A stretch of 64,000 nucleotides of DNA from Paragordius varius (lineage: Eukaryota; Nematomorpha), in assembly GCA_964247055.1 (NCBI GenBank), contig OZ176054.1, positions 9,610,001-9,674,000 on the forward strand, in the 5' to 3' direction. Below the pieces are notes generated by a model. It saw nothing but the letters and a program-made list of their open reading frames with translations, was not told the origin of the DNA and searched no databases. Within the stretch, counting starts at the first letter, position 1. Each line of letters begins with the position of its first letter. The position numbers and the translations under genes were made by a program. Below, one piece after another: positions 25,061 through 36,951 of this stretch.

Positions 25061-26199
25061 TTTAATTTAATTAGCCAGCACACGCTTATAATTTTAAAAT
25101 TAATAACTTATTAAAAATGCGTCGCAAGCGCCAGAGCTCTAATTTTCTTTTTGTTCAACCCCAACTGTGTATAATGTTTTTTTTATTAAATATTGACTTT
25201 AAAGTTTTTTCCAGCAAAACATATCAGATCTATGAATTCACTCGTTTTTTACATTTTTATACGTTTTGGGGTAGTTATTAACCTCAGAGCTTAGAGTAAA
25301 TAAAGTACTGTTTTAATGTTTTGGTTAAAATTTAGTTATTAATCCTTTTCTCACGTGATAGATTTAAAATACTTATAATTTTAGAGCTTAAACTTCTATA
25401 GTTCGATATTCGGATAGCTCTCAAATGCAAACTAATAAAAAATCACTAAATATCAAAGTTTTACTAGTAATGTAATTTAAAAGCTCATGCACCGTAATAT
25501 ATAAAATATTCAATTAAAAATAAAACTAAGACATGCGTGAATCAGCTAAATAATAAACTAATACAAAATATTTTTCTGTTGTCAATGTTAGAGGTGCCAT
25601 AAATAAAAATTTTTATAGGGGTAACGGACATGCTAATTTGAATGAACCTTATATTATATTATATTAACCGCGCAACCAACATTCGTATTATGTTATTATA
25701 AAACATTTGCACTTCAAGAGTGTCCTTGAACACTTCTGGTTCTTAAAACTTATAAATTTTGATTTAACCTTAATTTTTGCATTTATTTTTTTATTTATTT
25801 ATTAACCTAATTTTCTTTATTTTTTATTATTTATTCATTTAAAAATAAAAATTTTATTAAAAAACCACTTTTTTGTTTCAAACTATTTTTTTTCAATTGA
25901 ACAAAATTATTGACATTTAAATGTTTTATATAATAATTTAATTAATAACCCAGAAAACTTATATATTTTATTTCGTGTTAAAATCTTGTAAATATCCAAA
26001 ATTATTTTAAGAAATAATAACTATCATTGGGAAGTATAATATTTGCACGCGCGCGCGTCGACCCATCTGACGCAACTTCAAAAACGAAAAATTCTTAATT
26101 AATTTTCTATCAAAATTATTATTAATACCAATTATTATAATTATCTATTGTTATCTATTTATTTATTTTCAAAGTTTATTCTATCTTTTATCAGTTTTT

Positions 26200-29100
26200 C
26201 TCATTCATTCAAAAAATGCACGAAATTACCTTTATAATACTTACAAATCAATATTCTTAGGATTCGTATTTTATTTTATTTCATTTTTATTTATTGATAT
26301 ATATTTATGTATGTTTTTGTGTTTTTTTTTTATTATTATATTTTTGGTTAAAAGTTTTGATTTCTTTTTTAGTTGCATTTACATATTAGTTACTATATAT
26401 TTTTTATTTTCATCTATATTATTCTTCTAATTTATTGTATTTTTGTTTTTTATGAGTGTTTTTTGTAAGGCTTGCAGGCCAGACCCGGCCAGTCGCTGCA
26501 CGGAGGTAGGGGCCAATAGGGATAAGGAAGGTTGTAGAATGTGTTTTGCCAGTATAAATGTTGGTTCGTTAAAAAGTAAGTTATATGATTCAGTTGAAAC
26601 TATGAGGGTAAAAAAAGTAAATTTTTTGTGCATTCAGGAAATTAGATACCGTGCAAATGGTACTAAGACGTTAGAGGGTAATTATAAAATGTTTTATTCA
26701 GGTTCTACGGATGGTTACAGTGGGGTCGCCATAATAGTGTGCCCAAGATTTGCCAATCAAGTAATTGAGGTTAGACGTGCTGACAGTAGAATTATAAGTG
26801 TCGACCTATTGTTAAATAAGAGGGTATTTACTATCTTTAGCGTTTATGCCCCCCAGATAGGGTTAACTAAACCGGAGAAAGATAAATTTTATGATTTGTT
26901 AGACGCAGAAATGACTTCATTAATGAAAGACAGAGAAATTATATTTTGTGGTGATTTCAATGGGCACGTGGGACAAAATAGGAGAGGTTTTGAGCCTTGG
27001 CACGGCGGAGAAGGTTACGGGGTATATGAAGAAGGGGCTAGTTTATTAAGATTTGCCCAATCTTAAACTTTGCTATAACAATTACTTTTTTTACTAAAAG
27101 GGATAGCCACTTAATTACCTACGAAAGTGGAAATAAGAAGTCACAAATCGATTATATTCTAGTACCACGAAAGTCTTTAAAGTTTGTTTTGGACTGCAAA
27201 GTGATACCTAACCTGCAGATTAGCACACACCACAATTTAATTATGTGTAAATATATGACATATATACCAATAAATGCCAAAAAGCCTAAGCTTATAGTGC
27301 CGAAGGTAATTAAATGGGATTCTCTAAGAAACAGTACAGAAAGATTTGTAGAAACGGTAGGCATACTAGACAGGAACAGTGATCCAGAAAGTGTTTGGTC
27401 TCAGGTGGCAAAAAAAATAAGAGAGGCGGGAGTTAAGGTGTGCGGAATGAAAGGTGGCAGAAACCAGGTTTATAGAGAGGCATGGCTCAAAGACGAAAAA
27501 ATAATTCTGAAATCGCGAGAGAAAAGAAAAGCTTTTAAATTGTGGAGGTTTACCCACCAAGCAGAAGACAAGGAAAAATATAAAAGGATTAATAAGGAAC
27601 TTAAAAGGTTGTAAGATTGGTCAAAAAAGAAAAGACGGCATCGTTATATGAAGAGTTAAACAGTAAGCAAGGTCCTAACAAAGTTTTTAATTGCTCGACA
27701 AAGACACAGAAGAAAGCTGACTTGCCCCCTTACGCGACAGCTATTAAAGATAAAAAAGGCAAATTACTCGTTGAGGAAGCGAAAATATTGAAAAGGTGGA
27801 AAGAATATTTCCAGGATCTTGAATTGGGCGTCAGTGAAACAAATTTACCCGAAACACCAGATTATAAATCTGCGCATATTCAAAGTATAACAAAACAAGA
27901 AGTCCAGGCCGGTTTAGAAGAGATGTATATAAATAAGGCTGCAGGTCCAGACGATATTAACGTAAACTGTTGGAAAATAATGGCAGAGAAAGGTATTGAA
28001 TTTTTAACGGATATTTTTAATAATGTAGTAACTACAGGTATGATACCAACCGAATGGTAGGAGAGTTTCACTGTTCCCATTTTCAAGGGTAAAAGAGATA
28101 TTAATGCTTGTAATAATTACAGAGGGATAAGATTGATGTCGCATACAATGAAGTTATTTGAGAAAGTACTAAAAAGAATAAGAAAAATGGTTAGTATAGA
28201 GGGTAATCAATTTGGTTTTTTTCCAGGAAAATCCACCATTGATCCGATTCCCGCAGTAAGAAGGCTAATCGAGAAGCATATAGAAATGAAAAAGGAGTTG
28301 CATGGTATTTGTATTGATATTGAAAAGGCATTTGACAGAATACCCCGGCAATATGGTGGAGCTTAAGACGGAAAAAGGTCCCTGAAAGTTACATAAAGAT
28401 TTTAAAAAGCATGTACGAATCACACCAAACCAAAATTAAAACACACCAGGGAATATTAGGTCCTATTAAAATAAACGAAGGGGTCTATCAGGGGTCTGCA
28501 ATCAGCCCGTTACTATTTATAATATGCATGGACCAAATTTCAAAAGAAGTAGGGAAACATGATGGCTGGTATTTTCTTTATGCAGACGACCTAATAGTGC
28601 TGTCCGACGAGTTGCATGAATTAAAAGAATTGGTGAGTAAATGGATTGATGTGTTACGACGATGCGGATTAAAAGTTAATAAAAAGAAAATGGAACTGAT
28701 AAATTTTGGCGGGCAAAATCGAGAAATAGATTAGAAGAAGGGTGGGTATTAAAAGGTCAGGAGGAATGCAAATATTTAGGAGCGATATTAGCAGCAGATG
28801 ATTCTTTAACACTTGATATTAATTTAAGAATTCGAAATAGTTGGGCAAATTATAAAAAGATCTCAAGTGTTTTGTGTGACAAAAATATTGACCTAAAAGT
28901 AAAGGGTAAGATTTACAGTGTTGTATAATCAACAATGATGTACAACTCACAGACATGGGCAATAAAGAAATCGGAAGAGAGGCACTTTCTGGTTACTGAA
29001 ATGAGAATGCTTAGATTGATGTGCGGTGTAACGAGGAATGACAAGGTGAAGAATGTCTACATAAGAGGAAGTACGGAAATCAAACCGGTAACGCAAAAGA

Positions 29101-29375
29101 TGATGGTAAATCGTTTAAGATGGTTCGGACATGTTGAAAAAAGAGATAAAAATTACATTGGTAAAAAGATTGATGATTATATTGTGAAAGGCAAGGGGGG
29201 AAAAGGGCGCCCTAAAACGCGATGGATAGATACAGTTAAGAGGGACATGGCAAAACTGAGCCTAAAACGCGAAGACGCCTTAGACAGGTTTCTATGGCGA
29301 AATAGTTTACGGATATGACCGCTCGAAAGAGTGATATCATATAATGTAATTATTTATTATTATTATTTTAAGAAA
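26200..29375 (+). mobile_element. RTE-like LINE (non-LTR retrotransposon), near full length, broken
   Basis: The 5' part shares sequence with the second copy from about 52628. An AP endonuclease domain is open at 26443-27066 (INVGS, FLCIQEIRY, FSVYAPQ, CGDFNGHVG) and continues in another frame to QIDYILVPRK and STHHNLI. Reverse transcriptase motifs follow: NKAAGPDDINVNCWK, NNYRGIRL, GICIDIEKAFDRIP, GVYQGSAISPLL, FLYADDL. The C-terminal tail has QTWAIKKSE, MRMLRLMCGV, RLRWFGHVEKR and GRPKTRWIDTVKRDM, the layout of RTE/BovB elements. The reading frame is interrupted roughly half a dozen times (stops near 27066, 28058 and 28364; frame changes near 27070, 27615 and 28735). The 3' end runs into a TTATTATTATT tail, as RTE elements have. 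Confidence 0.92.
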
Positions 29376-31522
29376 TAAATATTGATATCGATTTAAAATT
29401 GATGTTTAATAGAAAATAGGCTAAAAACAATAAAATAGATGAATTATTTAAGATTTGATTGATAAAAGTTAAATACAAAACAATAAAGTCAAAGGACCAA
29501 CTTAAAGTATTCAAAGACCAACTTGAAGTGTTCAAGACTCTGGAAGTGAAAATGGTATATTAACCTTGTAACCAACGTTTTTAGTATTATTATATTAGAT
29601 TAATTTTAGAACCACGTTTTAGTATTATATTATATTATTGAATAAACTGTAGAATGGCAAGCATTTCACCTTTATAAATTTGAGTACATTCATACCTCAT
29701 TATGTTTATATATATACATATATTATTATTATATATCGTCAACATATACAATAAATCATTTCTTTTTACCCTAGCTCACGTTACTTGTGGTCTCATCCAA
29801 CACTTATATGTAAATCAAATAATCTAATATTTTGCAAATATGTTGTCAAATATAAATGGCCTCAAAGCGGTTTGATATGGAACTTTCTTTCAAAACTAAA
29901 TTTTATTAAGATATTTTGGCTTATTTATATAATTTTTATTAGGATAAAAGCATAAATTTAAATTGGTACCGTTTCTTTTAATTATAAACATTAAATTAAA
30001 TATACTCTGACGTCACTAGATCCCTCAATAATCGAAATGTTACTTATCTTGATTTTTTAACCATAATATACATTTATTTGCCTGTTGTATTAGCTATTTA
30101 GAAAAATGGCGACGATCTGAGATGAAGATTTTTTCCAAGTTATATTTTTTTTAAATTATGCGCCTAAAAGCCTAAAGAAAGCATATTAAATTTGGCCCCA
30201 TTCTTAAAATATTTTTTAATATATTTTTAAATACATGAGCTATATATTTACCCCAAAAGGTAGTGTTAATTCATTCCCAAGTGCCTAATGGAGAACATGA
30301 GCCAATATTCACTCAAACATTAAATTTTTCGCAGTGGTAGAAATTACTTTTAACTAAATCAAGCTATGATAATAGTCGTATTCTAGCAGAAAACTGAATT
30401 GAAAGCATTCATTTGTGTGAAGAGAACAAAATGTGCAAAAATATGGGCCGGAACCCCTGCAAGCGGGTGACAAATTTTAACCTCTGCCAAATCATCAAAA
30501 ATAGAAAATTGACAAAATTTACATCTTGGGGTGATGATTGATAAATTTATTAGATATAAATTTATACATATACTATAGTATTTTACTTTTCTGAAAATCA
30601 TGATGTGTTAATTTAAAATTATCCAGAGTTTTATTCTATCCTACATTTACTGAAAATAGGGAAAGATGGCTTAATGCGATTAAAATAATCGTTTTAAAGA
30701 GTGGGGGCCAGAACTGCGGTTGAACTGCTGAGAAAATAAAATAAATAATACAATAAATTATCTTTATCAATGCCTTTTCGATTAGACTCAACAGAAAACT
30801 GGGCAAAACCCACATTATAAATGCATAATTAATATAGACCTATAAACCTTAAATGTCTTATTATAATAAAAAATCGAGATAAACTGAAACATAGCTGGAA
30901 TTTTTATAATGAAAGATTTTCATATTAATCTGAAACAAATAAGCAGAGGATAGGTACACAATTCAAAAAAATACAATATAAAAACGGCTTCCGGTCCAAT
31001 TTGGATAGATTCATTTCAAATGAGTATATTGGAAAATTTAGAGAACTTATTTATTATTTGAACCTATTATTTTAACATATTTTTAATATGTTTATTCGTA
31101 TTTTAATACTATTGAATTTATTTTTGGCCGTTTATTATCAGCGTACCCAAGAATATGTCTTTCTTGCATATGATTTTAAAAAAGGTTTTAAAGCCATAAA
31201 GTATTTTTTATAAAACGCATAGGCTTCACAGGTTGTTCAGTGCGATTTAAAAATAAAGCAGTAATCGTTTCTAATCTTAGCAGTGATTTTTGAATTAACA
31301 TATCAAGCAGGACGTTTTACGTCTTAAACCGGGCTCTTAAGGACTCCTTACCAAATAGAATATAGGTTGTCCCTTTCCCATTCCTATGACCGAATTTTTC
31401 GCTTCGCCACCACATCCAAAATCATAGATGGTTAAATTTACATAATTTGCAAATAGAAGTATTATTTTATTGATACGGTTACCTCAATTTATTTAAGACA
31501 ATTTATTTGTATAAAATATGTT
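29376..31522. other. Gene-free stretch between the LINE and the receptor pair
   Basis: No gene is supported. ATATTAACCTTGTAACCAAC (about 29557) resembles ATATTAACCGCGCAACCAAC (about 25660) on the other side of the LINE. About 30156-30200 is an inverted match to 23046-23086. Confidence 0.4.
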
Positions 31523-32869
31523 TTAACATTTAAATCTATTTTGAAAAGTATAAAAATCTTTGCGTATTGACTTCCATCCCAGAGTTTTGTAAAATTTGTT
31601 GAAAGTAAAATTAATATAAAACGTACAAGTTATGTATATATATTCCAGCAACACTGTAAACGTTAGCCAAGTTGATATATAACCTTCAGAAACATGGGGG
31701 AACACAAAGTCCCATGCCATAATCAACAGTGACAAAGGCATAATTAGTATAAAAAACTCAGCAGTCAGCACTACTAAAGTTTTTAAATTCTCAGCATTTT
31801 TACGTTTTTTCCTTTCATACCATTTATTTCTACTGCTATCAGAGGCTAAATCTTTTTTGGCAATTGTTTCGTTAATGGGTCCGTTAAATTGATTAAAAAC
31901 GCTAGACCTGGATGCTTCTGTTTTGGATACACTAACAATGTTAGATACTTGACTATACGTTCTTATATTTTGTGCAACTTTTGTTTGCCGTTTTATCATC
32001 ACAATTTTGGCGATAAAAACGGTAAAAAACGGAATTATTTTGAGACAAAGCTCCCGTATAATTTCATAGGATTTGGATAACCTATTTATGGTGGGAGATA
32101 TTTTCCCTAAGGGTGAATTTTTATGATTCCAAACATATATTCCGTTTTGATCATAATGTGGTGGAAAACTTCGATATCCTTTAATACTGTTAATTTCGCT
32201 GATATTACCATATACACATACCTTAGCTAAATAGGTACTCATCCAAAATATGGTTGGTATATACCAAAGAAGGCTTGCAAACAAGCAAACAAACATAATC
32301 CAAACAACACGCTGATTGGTTACTAAAGTCCGATATTGAAATGGTTTGATTATGGCTACTAATTCGTTGGCAAAAAAAACAATGTATATAAGAAATCCAA
32401 AACTAATTAAGCTTTTAGACCACAGAGTATATATATGGGCCATATAAAAATTCCATGTCCTTGTGCCATATATGAAATTCGTAATTGAATCTCCTGCTAA
32501 TTGTAGGATTGGACCCGGGATTATTAATAGTGTGTTAATAAAATTGGTTAAGTAAAACCATTTTAATAATTTTTGATTTATGGACAGTTTAGATGTGTAT
32601 ATCATTGTATTATTATTGCTAGCTTTTCGAGGACCTTTGATATGATCATCATGATTTATTTGGAATTTGGAGAGTCGATATCCATACAAATTACCGAAAA
32701 GGCCCAAGACGCATAAAATAATTAGGGCGTATAAATTGAATTCGTTAAATGGTGTGTTTGGATAAATGTCTATAGCACTATAGTTTACACAGGGCAATGC
32801 CATTTTTAAAAAACTAAACTGCTTTTTTATCAACAAAAATATGTTAAAAATTAATTTAGTGTCATTCAA
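31523..32869 (-). CDS. Rhodopsin-type seven-transmembrane receptor, paralog 1 (intronless)
   Basis: A 448-residue single-exon protein with seven hydrophobic segments: TM1 about 43-63 (GLFGNLYGYRL, the conserved GN), TM2 about 100-122, TM3 about 150-175, TM4 about 187-209 with its Trp, TM5 about 270-290 (LKIIPFFTVF, Pro retained), a long basic third loop, TM6 about 366-388 and TM7 about 398-422. TM5 and TM6 resemble FMRFamide/myosuppressin-type receptors, but I cannot name a ligand. The DRY motif is replaced by NEL (ANELVAIIKPF) and the NPxxY motif by NFTFNKFYK. The internal Met at 32803 (MALPCVNYS) is the likelier start, because similarity to paralog 2 begins just after it. Confidence 0.82.
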   Translation of the reverse strand: MNDTKLIFNIFLLIKKQFSFLKMALPCVNYSAIDIYPNTPFNEFNLYALIILCVLGLFGNLYGYRLSKFQINHDDHIKGPRKASNNNTMIYTSKLSINQKLLKWFYLTNFINTLLIIPGPILQLAGDSITNFIYGTRTWNFYMAHIYTLWSKSLISFGFLIYIVFFANELVAIIKPFQYRTLVTNQRVVWIMFVCLFASLLWYIPTIFWMSTYLAKVCVYGNISEINSIKGYRSFPPHYDQNGIYVWNHKNSPLGKISPTINRLSKSYEIIRELCLKIIPFFTVFIAKIVMIKRQTKVAQNIRTYSQVSNIVSVSKTEASRSSVFNQFNGPINETIAKKDLASDSSRNKWYERKKRKNAENLKTLVVLTAEFFILIMPLSLLIMAWDFVFPHVSEGYISTWLTFTVLLEYIYITCTFYINFTFNKFYKTLGWKSIRKDFYTFQNRFKC

Positions 32870-34120
32870 AACGTTACAATTTATGTTGCAATACTTGTTT
32901 TATATTATTGTCTTTTTCTTTTCCGTTTTCAATTTATTTTAATTGGGCCTCATAAAAACGTTTTTATCATTGACGATTTATAAAAAATTTCAATTACAAT
33001 AGCTTTTCTATATAATGATCTTAAATAAAGCAACAAAAGCATTAGTAAAATTGCATAGATTTCAAATTTTTCATGGCAAAAAAACAGAATTAATCACACC
33101 AAATGTTAACATTTCAGATAAGGCTAAAAAATGTAATGGAATAGGGTTAATAATATTTAGGCATTTTTATTTAATATCAGGTATTAAGTTTTTATAAATG
33201 GTTAAAACCAAAGGCGATTCCAAAAATCGTTATAAGAAGTATGAGAACTGAAATTATCCATTTTGATCGCTTCAACGGTACTGAAATGTTTTATTTAAGA
33301 GTTATGTTTCTTTTTACCAACCTAAATTAAAAAATATCATCGGTAACATTATATTTTTAAAACAAAAACTCTTTTTTCTGAGTTGATTTTTTAGATTGCT
33401 CCCAATTAAGTGAATAAAAACAGCCAATCAAAGTCATTATGAAGACTATGTTATTAAATCATAATTAAAATGATATATATTTTAAAACTATTTGCGGCGA
33501 ACTTTGATATTAAAAGGTCCTAGGTAGCATATCTATGGTATAAAGCCATATTTTTTATAGTTTATGTTTTTAGTTTTAATATATCCGAGTTTAATCAATT
33601 CCAACAAATGCATATTTTTATATCCGAGCCTTTAAAATTTTAATTATTCCCGGTAAAAAATTTATCGATATATACTACAAATAAATTACACTTGTTACAT
33701 TTTAAAACAGGTTCTCACTTTTAAAGTAATGATTTAACAAGCTCTAAATAAACTATGGTTCTACCTAACCGATTAAAAGCAATGTCAAGTCAAATCCTTC
33801 GAAACCAACCTTTGAATATTATATTTTCTTATATACAAATATAATTATAAGTCATGTAGGCTCTATATTTTGGTAAGGCATGCCCTAAAACATGGATTTG
33901 TGTTAATGTTGAAATATCGTCTGTTTAGTTGGCATTATGTATTTTTTGAAATTGTTTTTTTTCAATAATTGTTCCAATATTTAGGATATGATTTATCTGT
34001 ATTGGGAGTGTGAATCAAAGATATATTCAATTTATTTAAACATTAAGAAAATTGTATCATGATATCATATGTCAAAATATGTAGTGATTTCCGATAATAA
34101 TAGGGTAATTTATTTAAATT
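32870..34120. other. Spacer between the two receptor genes
   Basis: About 1.25 kb of AT-rich DNA with no supported gene. It should hold the promoter of paralog 1 and the 3' end of paralog 2, but no clear promoter motif can be assigned. Confidence 0.4.
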
Positions 34121-35497
34121 TTATGGACGCGTTAGCGCATTTTTTAGGTTACCAATATCGTGTTTACATGAATTTAGTGCAGATTTACGGTAATATTTGT
34201 TAAAAGCAAAATTAAAGTAAAATGTACAAGTGACATAAACATATTCCAATAAACAAAAAAAGACAAACCACGTTGAGATGAGGTGTGGTGATAAAATATG
34301 GGCAATAAAATCCCAAAACATTTGTATCAAAGAGATGGGTAAAAGAAAAAATATAAATTCTGCGGTCAGCACGACAAGTGTCTTTAAGTTTTCGGCATTC
34401 TTTTCTCTCTTTCTAGTGTACCAAGTCGAAGTTGGTGGTGCTGTTAGAGAGGACTTATTCTTATTTTCCTCATCAGCTGTAGGTGATGATTTACGTGCAG
34501 TAAATATATCACTAAATCGACTTTCTACAACTTCAGTTTCACTGCGGCTTTGAGCGGTGTCGGCTCCATTAAAACTCGATTTTACATTTCCTCGAGATCC
34601 AGCAACCGAGTAATGACTATAATTACGTATTATTTGAGCAACTTTGTTTTCTCGCTTAAGAAGAAAAATTTTAGCAGCAAATACTGTTAGGAAGGGTAAA
34701 ATTCTTAGACATAAATCCCGTGATATTTCATAAGCTTTGGAAAGCTTATCCCAAGTTGGGGAGCGAGCGCTTATGGGGTCAGCCTTATAGTTCCATATAA
34801 AGATACCGTGATTGTCATACTGAGGAGGAAATAAACGAAACCCTCGCATTAAGGGAATTCTTTTGGCGTTATTAATACATATATAGACACGGTATGATTT
34901 TAGCCAAAAAAATGTAGGAATGTGCCAAGCATAACAAGCAATAAAACATATAAGTAATAGGTAATTAATTCGTTTGTATGTGACCATTGTCCGATATTTA
35001 AAGGGTTTTAAAACGGCTACCAGTTCATTAGCAAAAAATAAAATGTAAATAAGGAATCCGAAGCTAATCAAGCTTTTACAAATTAGATAGTGGATATGGG
35101 CTAAGTAAAAATTCCAATCCCTTCGGGCCCATATAAAATTTGTGTCAGCATTACCCCAGAGCTGAAGAATGGGAGATGGTATCATTAGTAGCGTATTGAT
35201 AAAATTTATTTTATAGAACCATTTTAAAAGATATTGATTAATTGATAATTTTGATGTATTCAACGAAGTTGTTCGTCTTCCTTGGACCTGCTTAGAAGGA
35301 GGGAATAAACGAAATCTTGCCAATCGATACCCATATAAATTTCCAAACAATCCCATAACAAATAAGATAATAGAAACATATTTATCAAATTCGTTTAGAA
35401 ATATTTGTGGGAATAGATCTATTGAGCTAAAGTTTACGCACCCAGACACTAACTTTTCATCAATTATTAAAATATTACTTTTAGTGGTATATGACAT
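34121..35497 (-). CDS. Rhodopsin-type seven-transmembrane receptor, paralog 2 (intronless)
   Basis: A 458-residue single-exon protein, clearly paralogous to the gene at 31523-32869 on the same strand 1.25 kb away. Shared blocks include GLFGNLYGYRL, SKLSINQ..LKWFY, KSLISFGFLIY, FFANELVA.LKPF.YRT, FRLFPPQYD, ILPFLTVFAAKI and KNAENLKTLVVLTAEF. The DRY position is again NEL and the NPxxY position is NFAFNKYYR, so both copies share these departures and they predate the duplication. The third intracellular loop is long and Ser/Thr/Lys-rich. The start MSYTTKSN places about 35 residues before TM1, a plausible short extracellular N-terminus. Probably a peptide-type GPCR; ligand unknown. Confidence 0.82.
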   Translation of the reverse strand: MSYTTKSNILIIDEKLVSGCVNFSSIDLFPQIFLNEFDKYVSIILFVMGLFGNLYGYRLARFRLFPPSKQVQGRRTTSLNTSKLSINQYLLKWFYKINFINTLLMIPSPILQLWGNADTNFIWARRDWNFYLAHIHYLICKSLISFGFLIYILFFANELVAVLKPFKYRTMVTYKRINYLLLICFIACYAWHIPTFFWLKSYRVYICINNAKRIPLMRGFRLFPPQYDNHGIFIWNYKADPISARSPTWDKLSKAYEISRDLCLRILPFLTVFAAKIFLLKRENKVAQIIRNYSHYSVAGSRGNVKSSFNGADTAQSRSETEVVESRFSDIFTARKSSPTADEENKNKSSLTAPPTSTWYTRKREKNAENLKTLVVLTAEFIFFLLPISLIQMFWDFIAHILSPHLISTWFVFFCLLEYVYVTCTFYFNFAFNKYYRKSALNSCKHDIGNLKNALTRP

Positions 35498-36951
35498 TAA
35501 ATCTTAAAAAACCATATTTTTATTGTATAAATTTTAAAACGGAGATATGGTTTTTAGGTTAAATATAAATTCATTGTTAATCAAAAAAGGGCATATAACC
35601 AATTAAATAAAATAAATATTAGATTATAAAGAGTCATCATGCATTTTCACAATCCCAATATTTATTTATTTTTTCTTCATTTATTTTTTGCTTTAAAAGC
35701 ACAAAGGTAAAAATACAATTATTTTTTTGGATTATACTAATAGAAGCCTTTTGTTGTTTAGAACATTAATAAAGGAAATTTGTAATTAAATTTATCTTAT
35801 TGTAAGATATTATAGGGTGATGACGCAATGGAGTATAGATTTTTCTGTTAAAACATTGGTTGCTGGATATGTTTTATACGATTAGAACAGAACAAGATTT
35901 CTAAAATGTTTTTTAATCTAATAAGTGATTTACAACCATAAAATACTAAAGAATATTAATATTTTTTTACAATAAAACATTAAATAAACGATTTAAAAAT
36001 TACCACTTATGTAATTTATTTTTTATAAAACAATGGTTGCTTTTTTGGCAGATATTGGATGCTTAAAATGGTGCGAAACGCCATATCCACAACAAAATAA
36101 AACGCTTAGATATTACACAGGCTTTCTATCTAATTTGATGATGCTGAACATTTATGCCACCTTTAAATTCTACGGTTCGTTCAAATTATATAAGCTGAAA
36201 TTTTTTTTACAAAAATACACCCAAATTTGAAAGCAAACAAAGTGATAGAGATGTTCAGTATTATCGAATTATATAGAAAGGGTGTTTTTATAATATTGTA
36301 GAGCTAGTTTTACCGTCGCCATGTGCCTTAAAACCTTCATTAAAATTTTGCTATAAATTAATTTTTAAGCAAAATACTATTTATTGGACTTTTTTGATGT
36401 CAAAATTTAGTATATACTTAAAATTATTGGCAATATTGGTATTTTCGCGTTTATTTAAAAAGAACAGGGTGAATGGGACTTTTCCATCACACATCTAAAA
36501 TATAAGATTATTGTTGTTTTCTTTTTATATGTATATCATATTTAGTAATATTTTTTGATGAAGCCTTTTCTTTCATTAAATAAATTTTATTCAACTCATG
36601 CATGCGTGCGTGACCTTTGCCGTTTTTGATATTGATTAGTTACCACAAAACTGTAAATAACTTTCCTGACTCTCCTTTACAAAAAAGAGAAAAGGCATGA
36701 AGTGTTAAATCATTCGTAAGAGTTAAAAACTAAGTGCATCATCTTTCTGATACATTTTCTGTCGAAATATATTGGGTTCATCAGAATATTATATGTTTGA
36801 CTGTGAAAGACAAGAGGCATTTATTTAACAATGAAATAAAAAAAGGTAAAAAAACATTTGCGGTGAAATTATATGAAAAACAAGTATAAAAATATTATGC
36901 AGCGCACATATTTAATCTATATAATTTATAAAAATATCTGATCATAAAAAA
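35498..36951. other. Gene-free stretch upstream of the receptor pair
   Basis: AT-rich. A 65-codon open frame at 36033-36230 has no recognisable domain and no support, so I do not call it a gene. Confidence 0.4.

Noticed and set aside
30383-30601. 72-codon minus-strand frame with ICHPLAGVPAHIFAHF
   Set aside because: It looks more protein-like than its surroundings, but no family, splice context or second copy supports it.
31320-31440. GC-richer patch downstream of receptor paralog 1
   Set aside because: Considered as a coding remnant of a mobile element on the minus strand, but no motif could be recognised in any frame.
36033-36230. 65-codon plus-strand open frame between the receptors and the unknown gene
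   Set aside because: No domain, no splice or poly(A) context, and a length common by chance at this AT content.
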